A stretch of DNA of 64,000 nucleotides, taken from NCBI RefSeq assembly GCF_002775205.1, contig NC_036454.1, forward strand, positions 1,915,382 to 1,979,381, read 5' to 3'. Below, piece after piece: positions 30,535 to 41,929 of this stretch. The notes beneath the pieces are model-generated. The model had not been told where the DNA came from. It made no database searches and saw only the letters and a list, made by a program, of their open reading frames with translations. The position numbers were made by a program, and so were the translations under genes. This DNA comes from Xiphophorus maculatus (taxonomy: Eukaryota; Chordata; Actinopteri; Cyprinodontiformes; Poeciliidae). The first letter of the stretch is position 1. Every line of letters begins with the position of its first letter.

Positions 30535-31190
30535 TAAATATTTAAATGGAGTGTTAAATATTCACTTTGTAAACAAATATTTAGTTAGCAAACTGAAAGT
30601 TTAATTTTTAGTAAAGATATGTATTAGCTAACAAACTAAATATTTAATTATCAAGCTAAACATTTGGTTAGCAAACTAAATATTCAATTTGTAGCAAAGC
30701 TAAATACTAGTTAGCAAGTTAAATATTTAGTTTAGTTTGGAATTAATTTGTAGTGAAAATAAATGTTAATTAGTGAGCTAAATATTTTGCTAGCAAACTA
30801 AATATTTAATTTGTAGTGAAGCTGAATATTAGATAGCGAACTAAATGTTTTGTTAGCCAGCTAAGTATTCAGTTTAGGGATATTTTGTTTGTAATCAAAA
30901 TATTTAGATAGGAAGCTAAATGTTTCATTTGCACATAAGCTAAATATTAATTTCCAAGCAAAATACTTAGCTATCAAACTCAATATTCAGTTTATGCGCT
31001 AAATATGTAGTTAGCAATCTAAACATTTTGTCTGTAAGCTACGTATAGTTAGTCAGCTGATATGGTTTGGACTTAAATATTTAATTTGTAAGCTAAATAT
31101 TTAGCTTCCTATGTAAACATTTAGTTAGAAACTATTTAGCTGCAAGCTAAATAGTTAATAATAAACTAAATACTTAGTTTGAAACTGGAA
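30535..31190. repeat. degenerate AT-rich ~20-bp repeat field
   Basis: More than 20 diverged copies of a phrase close to GCTAAATATTTAGTTAGCAA follow each other with variable spacing. The phrase is partly self-complementary (TTAGC/GCTAA and AAATATTT). Shorter stretches with the same words occur at 49270-49430 and 50940-51070. Confidence 0.7.
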
Positions 31191-33635
31191 CATTTACAAA
31201 TGAATGAAAACCATGTTATTTTGTCTTATGATGAGTTAAAAAATCCAAATTATTGCTGTTAATATTTCACTGTGCAACAAGCAGCACCGAGTCTTTGGAT
31301 GCGTCCCATGTGTTTGGACGTGTCCTCCTGTCCAGTGTTTTTGGACATGTCCAGCCGTCCTCGTGTCTCGTGTTGTTGCTGCAGAGCTGTGGGTGTGTGA
31401 GGTATGTGCAGCTTGGTGTTTAAAGCAGCAGCGGCCTGATAAGCAGTACTCTGAAACAGCAGAGGAGTTGATCAACATTTAACCTCCGTCTCCCACGCCG
31501 CTGCCGTGAATGGACGCAGTCTGTCCCCATGAATGGACTCCAGGACAGACCTCCATTGTTCAGGACGGCTCTGAGATCGGCCCAGTTGGCCCCTTTAAGA
31601 CTCATTTGCCTCAATGAAGCTCAGATAAAACCAGAAAGTAAAGGTTCTACCAGAATCACAACCAGAACCGGAACCAGAACCAGAACCGGAACTTATTGAG
31701 GCCACAGCTGGTCTCCACCACGCCGTCCTCTAAACCAGCTGAATACATACATGGGACTGATGCAGCCTGGGAGTGCAGGCATCACATGAATACAAAGTTA
31801 GTTTATTTTTTATGTGACAGTAAAATTAAATATTTAAATTTACTCCAAAGAAAATCTGAAAAATGTGAAGTGCATCTGTGTTCAGCTTTGAAACATTCAG
31901 TTTTGTTCTTCTCTGATCATATCTACTGTCTCTCCTACATAACTTATAGAAAACTGTCAACAGGACTTCTTCTGGCTTTCTTCTTGTCACTCTAATGAAT
32001 TCTGCCACCGCTGGCTGCAGGTGGTACTGCAGATGTCTGACCTGATGGATAGTTTAGGTTGTTTATTGCTCCCTGGAAAATAATTCATATGAGCCTTATC
32101 TGCATCACAGCAAATGTTATTCTCATGATTTTCCCCCAAAAGGCCACAAACTCCTCAGATTCCTGTAAAAAGGCAGGAATGGAAGGAGGATGAGACGGAC
32201 GGGAAGCATTTCGCTCAGCAGGACTCAAACACTAAAACTGCTTTAATCTAATTTATTCAGAGACTAAACCATCACCGGGTTTAGTTTACAGGATCATTTG
32301 TTTGTGATGCTCAAAGCCAGAAACACATAAAATCACATTTTAATATATTTACAGACATACTGAGTCTCTCCTGTAGCAAATCAACACATCTGCAGACAGA
32401 CATGAACCCGTATTATTACAGAGCAGAAATAAAGCAGGTTTCAGCAACAAGATGAAAACATAAAACATGACATCAGTGGCAGAATAAATAAAACTGATGA
32501 ATCCAGACCCCATCTAACTTGTTTCTGATAATTATATGTCAACAATACATTTATGTTCTGAATCAATAATTATTGTGGTTAAACATTTCTAAGCTCTGAA
32601 ACTTTAATCTTTCATCTTTTATTACATCTGACATGTTTTTCTGCTGCCCTCAAAAACTCTAATTTTATCTGACAGATTATCTTACGGAGCTGCGTGGAGA
32701 CAAAATTCAACATTTATGCCATAAATTAACAAATAAAGTATTAATAAATGTCACTGTGTTAATAACCATTAAAATCATTAAGTTTATTTGTAAAGCATAT
32801 TTCAGCAACAGACCATTTCAAATGACAAAAACACAAAACAAAACATGAGATTACAGCAGTAAAAATAAAAATCAAAAGTTTCAATGCAAACTAAAATTTA
32901 TTTTAGTTTATTTCCAGTTATTATAAAGGCCCTAAATGAGTTTGGATGCTTCAGTCAGGAGGGCCACATTTGATGCTGAAGGACAATTTCTTCCAGTTTG
33001 TCTCTGATTGAGTTTTAATGATCATCAGATCATTGATTATTTATCTGGTTCTGAAACCTTATCAACTGAACAGCACAAACATCAGGCGCTAAAGCTTTTC
33101 TTTCAGAGGTTAAACATTAGCAGCACCGTGTGTTTGCTCTGATCCACTGCATGATGGGCTGATGCATCATGGGAGAAACGTTCCTGCTTTCTATCCAGTT
33201 TTCCACGCCGAGCGTCAAACCAGAGGAAAACGTGGCGAACAACCGGCTGCTTGAAGTTCATCGTTCACAGAGAGAAAAACGCTTCAGTCATGTGATCATC
33301 TGATTAATGAGATCTGTGATTATTAATAACCGTTATTGTTTCCAGCTGATGTTTAAAGTCAGAGCTGCTTATGAAATGAAGCTGAATCTGGTTCATGATG
33401 CAAAGCTGCTGGAATGATGGAAACAGTTAAACATTAAGGAAGTGAAGGAGAGCAAACAGACAGAGAGTCTGTTTCAGATAAGGACAGGCTCAGATCAGAC
33501 ATGAGTCACCGCAACTCAGGCAACCGTTGCCTCAACTGTGGACTGGAGAAAGGCAGAGGCAACGTCTGAGCTGCCGGATGTCTGAACTTCTCTGTGGCTC
33601 CAAACATGGCGGCAACGAGGGAAACGGACTAGAGA
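31191..33635. other. gene-less region upstream of the afap1l2-like gene
   Basis: No coding exon recognised. ATGGCGGCAACGAGGG near 33606 is a YY1-like phrase just before the 40-bp satellite, but no promoter can be asserted. Confidence 0.4.
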
Positions 33636-34311
33636 CTGACTCGTTCAGTTACTGACTCGTTCAGCTTCCTGATGAATGACTTGTTCAGTTACTGACTCGT
33701 TCAGCTTCCTGATGAATGACTTGTTCAGTTACTGACTCGTTCAGCTTCCTGATGAATGACTCGTTGAGTTACTGACTCGTTCAGCTTCCTGATGAATGAC
33801 TCGTTCAGTTACTGACTCGTTCAGCTTCCTGATGAATGACTTGTTCAGTTACTGACTCGTTCAGCTTCCTGATGAATGACTCGTTCAGTTACTGACTCGC
33901 TCAGCTTCCTGATGAATGACTTGTTCAGTTACTGACTCGTTCAGCTTCCTGATGAATGACTCGTTCAGTTACTGACTCGTTCAGCTTCCTGATGAATGAC
34001 TCGTTCAGTTACTGACTCGCTCAGCTTCCTGATGAATGACTTGTTCAGTTACTGACTCGTTCAGCTTCCTGATGAATGACTCGTTCAGTTACTGACTCGT
34101 TCAGCTTCCTGATGAATGACTCGTTCAGTTACTGATTCGTTCAGCTTCCCGATGAATGACTCGTTGAGTTACTGACTCGTTCAGCTTCCTGATGAATGAC
34201 TTGTGCAGTTACTGACTCGTTCAGCTTCTTGATGAATGACTTGTTCAGTTACTGACTCGTTCAGCTTCCTGATGAATGACTCGTTCAGTTACTGACTCGC
34301 TCATTACCTGG
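33636..34311 (+). repeat. 40-bp tandem satellite upstream of afap1l2-like exon
   Basis: About 17 copies of a 40-bp unit containing TTCAGTTACTGACTCGTTCA and CTTCCTGATGAATGACT. Copies differ at a few fixed positions (ACTCGT/ACTCGC, TGACTTG/TGACTCG). The unit is itself a diverged doublet around TGACTCGTTCAG. The array ends about 90 bp before the first recognised exon of the gene. Confidence 0.95.
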
Positions 34312-34397
34312 CTTGTTCAGTAACTGACTCAGAAACTGTGGAATGACTGACTCGTTCATTAACTCGCCCACTGCTCCTCTCTCCCTGCTGTGTTCAG

Positions 34398-36837
34398 TTC
34401 TGGTGAAGCTGATCTGGGATCTGCAGACGTTCCTGTCGGTTCTTGACTCGGAGAACCTGAGCTACATCGCTCAGGCGCAGAAGAAGTCGATCTCAGAGCT
34501 GCTGTCCAAACTGCAGACGCCTGACGCTCCAGGTAGGGACCTGCTGATCACTTCCTGGTTCACCCAGTTCCACTTCCTGTTTGGTCCAAAGAACGGACGG
34601 AGAGAACAGGCTGGACATGAAACACGTTCACCGCTTCAACAGATTCATCTGAGCTTTTATCGTCTAGGAAATATTAATGTGATGGAAACATTTAGTTTCT
34701 TCATGTGTGAAGCTGATGTACAGTTGAATGGTTTCTTGTGTTTGCAGTGGAAGATGCTGAGTACATGGTGATGAGCTGTCCATCATTGTCGCTAGGCAAC
34801 GAGCTGGATGACTCACCTGGGACAGGTACGCTGCGGCGTCGCCTTCCCTCTCTGACCTCAGATCCAATGTTTGCTCCATGTTTGGTTGTTTCCAGATGCA
34901 GTTTGGTCGTCAGAGCTGATCTCACATCAGGACCTGTCGGACTGGATGAAGAGCGGGGTGAGCAAACATCACTGGGCAAACTGGGCAAACTGGTTTCACC
35001 TCAAGGGTTGTCAAAAAAACTGATTTAAAGGAAAAGAATCCAAAGAAAAACTGTGAAAGTCTCTAGAAATCCTGCAGTGGAGGTTTAGAGAACCTCGACG
35101 AAACCTCCTGTTTCCCATCGTACGGTAACCATGGCAACACAGAAGCATCGTTAATCAGCGGTAAGGAAAAAGGGTCATCATCCCATCACGGCAGGTCAGA
35201 GTCTAACCAAACCTCCTCGCTCCCCGACCTCAGAGAGGAGCTCAAAGGAAAACTGGGCGGAGGGAAGAAAGTTTGTTTTTAGATGGGGATCCAGCGCCTG
35301 TGATGTGGGTCAGTAATGACAGACCGGGGCCTCCGGAGGTTTGGGAGGAGACGGCGGGGTGACCGGGTGTGTGTGAGGGAGGCACAGGAAGCGCTCTGTT
35401 TACACGGGAGGCCGCCGCGCCGCGCTGCCATTGGCTGAAGCACCTACAGGGGGAGGAAGCGCCGCTGATGGCGGCAGATTAGCATCTGGTCTACGTGATG
35501 GACAGAAAACACACACACATACACACACACACACACACACACAAACAGACGATAAGATCAAAATCTCAGCAGTGTTCACAGAGCTTTGCAGTATTCACAC
35601 CTTGTAACTTTAGATTTACTGGGATTTTATCTGGTGGAGCTCAAAGTAGCTAATAAAACCTTCCATCATCAATTTAATTTTGAGATCATAATTTACATGT
35701 TTTATAAAGTTTGATATTATATTTATATTCATGTCATATCCTTTAATGTCTGCTTTATTTTGTTACTGAATATTTCTTGTTTTAATTAAAGTTTTTTGGG
35801 GAAAACCACGATGAGAGGAAACAGAACAGTCCACTTCAAAATAAGAGCATGGATATAAACAATTTGAATTTTTTTTTTATCAATCAACGATCAAAACTTC
35901 AGCACAGATGTTGAACTTCATTCAACTGGAAGTTTACTTATAGCGAGGTAAATTAGCGCTCCAGAATTCATCCATGAAACAATATTTAGTGGAAGCTAAG
36001 TGCGCTAAACGTTAGCTAAATGAGCAAAGCGCTGTAAGAAGAATTAGCTCCGCTATCAGCGGATTAGCGGACCTGTGCTCAGCATATGAATGACTGTTTG
36101 CAGGGCCCCACCGTCCCTCCTCATCCTCCAGGTGGGCTTGGCGGTGACGATGAAGAGGACACGTACGAGGAAGCAGAACCTTACGTAGCGTCTGAAACCA
36201 ACACAGGTACCGCAGACACAGCAGAGGAACCTCAGCGGGTCTAAAGCCACTGAACAGGAAATGTTTCCTTCCTCCAGAGAGGCCGGAGTCAGAGAGCAGT
36301 CACTACGAGTCGTACGGTGAGGAAAACGATGATGAGGATGAAGGAGGCCTTGTGAAGGACAGAGCTCACTACATCCAGTGGAGCACCTCCCAGATCAGTC
36401 TGCGGCCCACGCCGGAGTCCCGGCTCTGTGGGTACCTGTGGAGGAGGAAGTGGCTCGGACAGTGGAGCAAGCAGCTCTTCATCATCAAGAACGACATGCT
36501 GCTGGTGAGGAAGAGGAGGAAACACACACCCTGCAGCTGCAGCGCCTGTAATCTCCACTAGAGGCTGCTGCTGAGACCCGGAGCCTCATCCAGACCGTTG
36601 AACACTTTGGTTCTGGTTCGGTTATTCTGCGTTGTCCCTCATGGCGTTCTGTGGCGTTATTGATGCTACGTCACCTGACCAGGTTGAGGCGCCTTGGCAG
36701 CCATCTTTAGTGAGGGACAGAAGTCCTGAACGGAGCGACTGCGATTGTTTTCCCACTTTGTTTCTGCCAGTATAACCATGAATTCTACTGGTTCAAGATA
36801 ATTTATCTGTGGAAGTATCAGAACCAAGAACAGGAAG

Positions 36838-36873
<36 letters not shown>

Positions 36874-36920
36874 ATGGATGGATGGATGGATGGATGGATG
36901 GATGGACAGACGGATGGACG

Positions 36921-36956
<36 letters not shown>

Positions 36957-39900
36957 GTCACTCTGTAACTTTGTCTCCACCAGTGCTATAAATTTGCTCG
37001 GGATCTGCTGCCCCAGCTGGAGTTGAACCTTCACGGCTGTCAGATTGTCTACAAGTCGAAGAGCAGCGCCAAGATCCAGCACCAGCTCAAACTGGTCCCA
37101 GTGGGCTCTGAGTCTCTGGTTCTGGGCTACAGCAGCTTCCAGCAGGCGGATGAGTGGAGGAAGGTCAGCAGTTCACCAAACACCGTTCAGCCTGAACCAA
37201 CCTATAAACCCTGGACTGGTGACCAGCAACATTCACGGACGAGCTGTTTCTGATGTGAAGTCATTTCACTGTATTTCCTGTTTGAAGGTGATAGAGGAGG
37301 TGAGCGCTGGAGGTGAAGTGGAGTCTCAGAGCTTCTCCTCTCTGAGTAAATCTGATCTGCGGTTGTCCTGCAGGGTAAGAAACACACCCAGGTTCTCCTG
37401 GTGCAGAGAAGAACCTCCAGATGGGAAGTTTTTAAACTCTGAAAACCAGGAAAAACTTTAAGAAAACATCTTTACTAATGGGAATCAAACATGTGAACTC
37501 TCTAAGTGAAAGTGTTTTTGCTGTTGTGTCTTCAGTCCAGTGCAGTTCTTACTGACTCTGATGAGGAGAAACCTTCAACTTACTGCAGCCTCAACAGAGA
37601 CAAAGGTACTGAAACTTTACATCTGTTTGGGAAAAAGCAGAACTATTGTACTTTCTGAAGGGGAAATAAATCTGTCAAGCCTGGAAACTTAGCCGGTTAT
37701 AATAAATTAGTCTCGGTTGAGGTCTTCACCATCAGGGTTGCCACAGCATCCCCCCAATGGGAGACACCACAAGAGTAGCTGGGAATGATCAGGAAATGGT
37801 CCAGACTGATGGACAGGTGGCGACTCTCTGGCTGGATCCCAGTGGAGCAGCAGTGGTAGGTGTAGAAGAAAGACCACCAGAAACACCAGGATGTAGGAAC
37901 AGAGAAGCTGTTATTGACCCCAAACTGGAGGAGGGAGCCGCAGACTGAAGGTGTTTGCAGTAAATGCCGGTTGGTGACGTTTGGTGTTGTGAACCTGCAG
38001 GGTTCCTGAACGTCCTGATGAACTGCCAGTGGCAGAGTTTACAGTGTCAGGTGGAGGACGGCGTCCTCAACATGTTCGGAGAGGAGATGGAGAAAGACGA
38101 GGAGGAAGAGGTGAAGCGGTCGCCTCAGTACACGGTCCAGCTCCGAGGCTGTGAGGTCAGAGACGACCCAGACCGCTCCTACAGGATCACACTGAGCATG
38201 CTCGGTGACCAGGTGGCCGTGCTGGAGGTGAGTTGGCAGATCAGAGCTCCGGTGTCTCGGGTTAGTTCCTCATCATCAAGTCTTTCTGTCTAACCTTCAT
38301 CACTTCAGGTGAGCTCATTGGAGGAAAAAGAAAATTGGCTGAAGCTGTTGCAGGACGGAGCTGCCAGTCGTGGTTACCATGACAACAAGACTCAAGAGAA
38401 CACAGGTGGCGCCCTCAGGTGGGACAAACTTCTTAAAACCAGCAAATCCCTTCATGACATCACTCTCTTCCTGCTCTCTGAGTTTAAATCTTGCTCTTAT
38501 TTCCTCAGCGGGTTGCAAACGCGCCGGTTCCCAACCTCCAACGCCTACATGGACGACCCGTTCTGCCTTACCAGAACCACCAGCAGCCAGCCCCTCTACT
38601 CCAACGCCGCTCCACAGAAAGCCCTGGTACAAACCAGAATTCATTCTTCTGACAATCCCCACTGCACTTGATGAGGAAGATGTGCTGTCTGTGTAGACGC
38701 TGCTGATCCCTGTTTGTGTTTCAGCGACACGGCTCTCAGGATTCAGTTCACCGTAACTCAGTGTCGTCCAGAGAATCGGTGACCTACAGCAACACGGTGC
38801 TGAGCAGCAGCAGTGAGTCAGACCTGGACCAAACCTTCAGGATGAATTATCTGACTCTAGATCAGTGGTCTCAGACTGCACCCCTCCAGAGTCCTGCAAC
38901 TTTCAGACGTGTCTCTTGTCCCACAGGCTGAAGGAAACAATGAAACTGCCCTGCTAGCATGCAGTCCAGCTTTACGGAGCTCTGCTAATGAGCTAATGTT
39001 TTAGCCAGGAGAAGCAGAGAGACGTCTAAGCAGAGGTGTAAACCCCGGGGGGGTCGGGGGGTCCGGACCCCCCCAATATAGGAAAAGTCTAGCATTGTCC
39101 CCCCCAAAAGAATCTTGGAAGAAACATTGACATTTAAATAATATCAATATGAAAAGCAGCAGGACATGGCAAAACTAAAAAAAGGCTTAAAAATAAAGCA
39201 ACTTAACAAATTATAATTTAAATACCACATAACATGTATTGGGAGCCATTTCAATAAATCAATGTTTATGAGGAATTTTATTAAGAGCAGTTACTCATTA
39301 AAGCTTTTTTATTTAGAGCCTTAAATGTTTGTAAAGGTGAAGCAGAAATTAGATCAGACTGAACAAAACTCGTATCTAAGCAACATTTGAATTTTAGTTT
39401 TACTTCTCAACAGTTTGTTTACTTAGAAAAACATGTTTGATGTGCATTACTAGTCATTTTTGTTCCTGCAGCTTGAATTTTATGTTACATTTCACTGGAA
39501 CTTTGCCGAACCCCCAAAATTGGTCTTCAGAAATGTTCCTGTTTATGGTCCCACAGTAATAAGACGGGATTTACGCTAACCCAACTCCAGTCCATCTGCC
39601 TAGTGAAAGTCCAGTCCGGTTGGTGAGGTGTAAACGCTAATTGACCTCTGACCTCTGGTCCTCCAAACCTCAGTCTGGGTTCAGTTGAAGTGAACTCTGG
39701 TTCGGTTTGAATGTAAACGTCAAGCAGACCGGAGACCGCTGCAAAAGCAGGAAGTGGACTACAGCACAGGGCATTCTGGGTAAATACAATCAAAGCTAAT
39801 GTGCTAGCCTAGCGCTAGCAGACTAAAGAGAAATTCTCCAACACTAAAATCTGACGCCTCCATCTTGTTTCCATCTGGTGAAGAAGGAAGTTGCTCTCAC

Positions 39901-41152
39901 AGGCTTTTGTGTCGTTTCCTTCAGTGTTTCTTGGTGCAGCGCCCCCACAGGCCAGGAGGGGAACAGGTTGGTTTGACTCAGAGCAGAGAGAAAGAGAACC
40001 ACAGGAGCTGGAGGTGGAGCAGATGATGAAGTTTTGGTTCCAGTAGAACCGGGTCGACCGGACCATCAGGACGAAAACATCCTGAAAGTTGCCGGACGCT
40101 TTGAGGACTGGAGTTGGAGACCTCTGACCCCTGACCTTGAGGTTTACTCATAGAGTAAAGTGAAGTGTGGTTTTTCAGGCCGGATGGTGCCGGCGGTGCA
40201 GCGCGACGTCCAGAAGCTGAAGCTGGTCGACACGCCGGCGGTGCAGCTGAGAACCGGGTCCGAAACCAACCTGGCACCTGCTGTGAAGCGAAACAAGCGC
40301 ACCTCCTTCAGGCAGTCTCTGGCCATCTGCACTGAGCGCGCTCAGGTGAGCTGCACCTGCTGAGGTCCTGCTGGTTTTACTGGTGCCTCCTGTGACCTCT
40401 GACCTCTGACCCGGTCTGCTCCGGTCCAGGCGGGCTTCCTGAACCCTCTGCTGCGGCGGACGGCCTCGGCCAAGAACTCGCTGAGACGAGCTCCTTCTGC
40501 GCTCTTCATCGAACACGGGAAGGTTTTCCAGAGGAAGAAGGTGGGACAGAGAACTGGTTCATTTCAGACATGTCAACCAGCCGCCATGTTTCATTCTGAA
40601 CAAACCGTTTGAATCCTGCTGTAAAGATCTTTCTAGAGGAAAGCTTTTAAATCTCCCGGTGGGACTCAATTAACAGTTTCGACTTCATTTCAGGTTCTGT
40701 AATTAATGAATCTCAATTGAATCAAAACACATATTGGCCTTGTTTTGCTGCTAACTTATTGAATAAATTGAGATGAAAATCAAACATGTTTCTATTTTTA
40801 GTCTTCAGGCTCTTCAAGCCTCAGATTGGATCAAAGTTCATTTTCCAGAGTTTTTCTGACCATTCATGGAGCTTCCTTAGAAATGTGGATACTTCCATTA
40901 GCGTTAGCTGCCACGTGTTAGCATTGAGATGATACTGATATGCTAACTCCTGTTAGCAGAACCTTAACACACAGTCTGGCTGTTGACTCATCATGTTGTT
41001 TCCTCTTCCTTTAAAACATTCGAAGCGTTTGATAATCCAGAAACGGTTTTATGTTGGTGAACGAAACAAGTTTCCATGAATAACATGAGATGATTTCTAA
41101 CTGATGGTTTTATTTTTCTCTACAGGAATGGGAGACCAAAGCTGCTGCCTGA
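34398..41152 (+). CDS. afap1l2: AFAP1L2-like (XB130-type) double-PH adaptor, first exon not found
   Basis: Actin-filament-associated adaptor of the AFAP1 family; AFAP1L2/XB130 links tyrosine kinases to PI3K. Exons: 34398-34532, 34748-34825, 34896-34957, 36104-36206, 36278-36504, 36984-37163, 37288-37374, 37536-37605, 38001-38227, 38309-38418, 38509-38626, 38725-38812, 40179-40345, 40430-40540 and 41126-41152 (TGA); about 595 residues, all in phase. The first exon seen starts at an acceptor, so the start codon lies upstream. Features in order: a family N-terminus ([16 protein letters not shown]); EYMVM, a YxxM p85-binding motif where XB130 has YIYM; acidic YEEAEPY and [13 protein letters not shown]1 ([19 protein letters not shown] to QADEWRK); PH2 ([11 protein letters not shown] to EKENWLKLL); [14 protein letters not shown]; the family C-terminus [13 protein letters not shown]. 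The coiled coil of the family before that C-terminus was not found, and the protein is shorter than human AFAP1 proteins (roughly 730-820). PH1 and YxxM favour AFAP1L2; a fish-specific paralogue is possible. Confidence 0.82.
35330..35480. promoter_or_regulatory. GC-rich patch with CCAAT box in afap1l2-like intron
   Basis: In the intron between 34957 and 36104 a GC-rich stretch holds GGCCGCCGCGCCGCGCTGCC, CCATTGGCTG (an inverted CCAAT box) and GATGGCGGCAG. This is promoter-like composition inside an otherwise AT-rich intron. Possible alternative promoter; composition is the only evidence. Confidence 0.3.
35507..35543. repeat. (AC)n microsatellite
   Basis: About 18 AC dinucleotides with one interruption, in an afap1l2-like intron. 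Confidence 0.9.
36836..36957. repeat. (GATG)n then (GACA)n microsatellite
   Basis: About 17 GATG tetramers pass through GACG variants into about 10 GACA tetramers. The tract is in the intron between the two exons that encode PH1, ending 26 bp before the acceptor of the 36984 exon. Confidence 0.95.
39034..39530. mobile_element. probable transposon remnant in afap1l2-like intron
   Basis: GTGTAAACCCCGGGGGGGTC and GGGGGTCCGGACCCCCC begin an AT-rich block that ends around CCGAACCCCCAAAATTGGTC. The C-run-rich ends and AT-rich interior suggest a degenerate inverted-repeat element. Ends and target duplication were not resolved. Confidence 0.35.
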
Positions 41153-41251
41153 CGTTTTCCTCCTCATCAGCATCCATCAGGCCTGCAGGCGGCGGAGAAG
41201 CTCTGCTCTGATTGGCTGCTTGGACTCTAATAATTCAGACTGGTTAAAGGT

Positions 41252-41351
41252 GACCAACTGGGCCAACTGGACCGACTGGACCGACTGGGCCAACTGGACC
41301 AACTGGGCCAACTGGACCGACTGGACCAACTGGACCAACTGGGCCAACTGG
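41252..41351 (+). repeat. 9-bp tandem repeat after afap1l2-like stop codon
   Basis: About 11 copies of ACTGGACCA/ACTGGGCCA/ACTGGACCG variants, 100 bp downstream of the stop codon and probably within the 3'UTR. Confidence 0.9.
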
Positions 41352-41648
41352 CTCACTGTTTATTATAATCAAGAACAAAATAACTTTCCATGATTCATTT
41401 CTCCTGGGTCCAGTTAAGTTTTTATTTGTCTGAACTGCTGGTTCTGGACTCAATCTTCTCCTGCAACACGCGGTCCAGCGCCTGGCCCTTTAAGGCTGCC
41501 GTCCGCCTGCTTCTGATTGGCTGTTAAGGGGTGGGAACATACGGCCATATAAGGACATGCCAAAGTTGGAAAAGTTGCCTAATTAGAGATTAATTGAGGT
41601 CAGTTTACTCTTCAACTAAAGCAGGGAAATGCCCACAGCCTCAAACTA

Positions 41649-41862
41649 CCAGGGGCCCGGGGTGCCAGGGGCCCGGGGTGCCAGGGGTCTGGGGTGCCAG
41701 GGGCCTGGGGTGCCAGGGGCCCGGGGTGCCAGGGGCCCGGGGTGCCAGGGGTCTGGGGTGCCAGGGGCCTGGGGTGTCAGGGGCCCGGGGTGCCAGGGGC
41801 CCGGGGTGCCAGGGGTCTGGGGTGCCAGGGGCCTGGGGTGCCAGGGGCCCAGGGTGCCAAGA
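41649..41862 (+). repeat. G-rich 16-bp minisatellite
   Basis: About 13 copies of a 16-bp unit, CCAGGGGCCCGGGGTG with variants at three positions (CCTGGGG, TCTGGGG). Runs of four G recur every eight bases, a G-quadruplex-compatible pattern. Variants are arranged in a higher-order rhythm of about three units. Confidence 0.95.
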
Positions 41863-41921
41863 CAAACAAATTTATCATAATTATAATAGTTAGACAGTAA
41901 CTAACTATTTATTCAGAAGTA

Positions 41922-41927
41922 AATAAA
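41922..41927 (+). terminator. candidate afap1l2-like polyadenylation signal
   Basis: First AATAAA noticed downstream of the stop codon, about 770 bp away and beyond the G-rich minisatellite. Weak evidence. Confidence 0.25.
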
Positions 41928-41929
41928 AA

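Noticed and set aside
33636-34311. Regular repeat spacing that might suggest a CRISPR array
   Set aside because: The units are directly adjacent 40-bp copies with no unique spacers, in a vertebrate genome.
38509-38626. Alternative reading of this afap1l2-like exon as [12 protein letters not shown], using a donor after 38402
   Set aside because: The donor after 38418 puts the exon in the frame that gives [14 protein letters not shown], matching the AFAP family after PH2.
41594-41900. Collagen-like GPGVPGARG frames
   Set aside because: They arise from the 16-bp G-rich minisatellite; the 48-bp peptide period is three repeat units.
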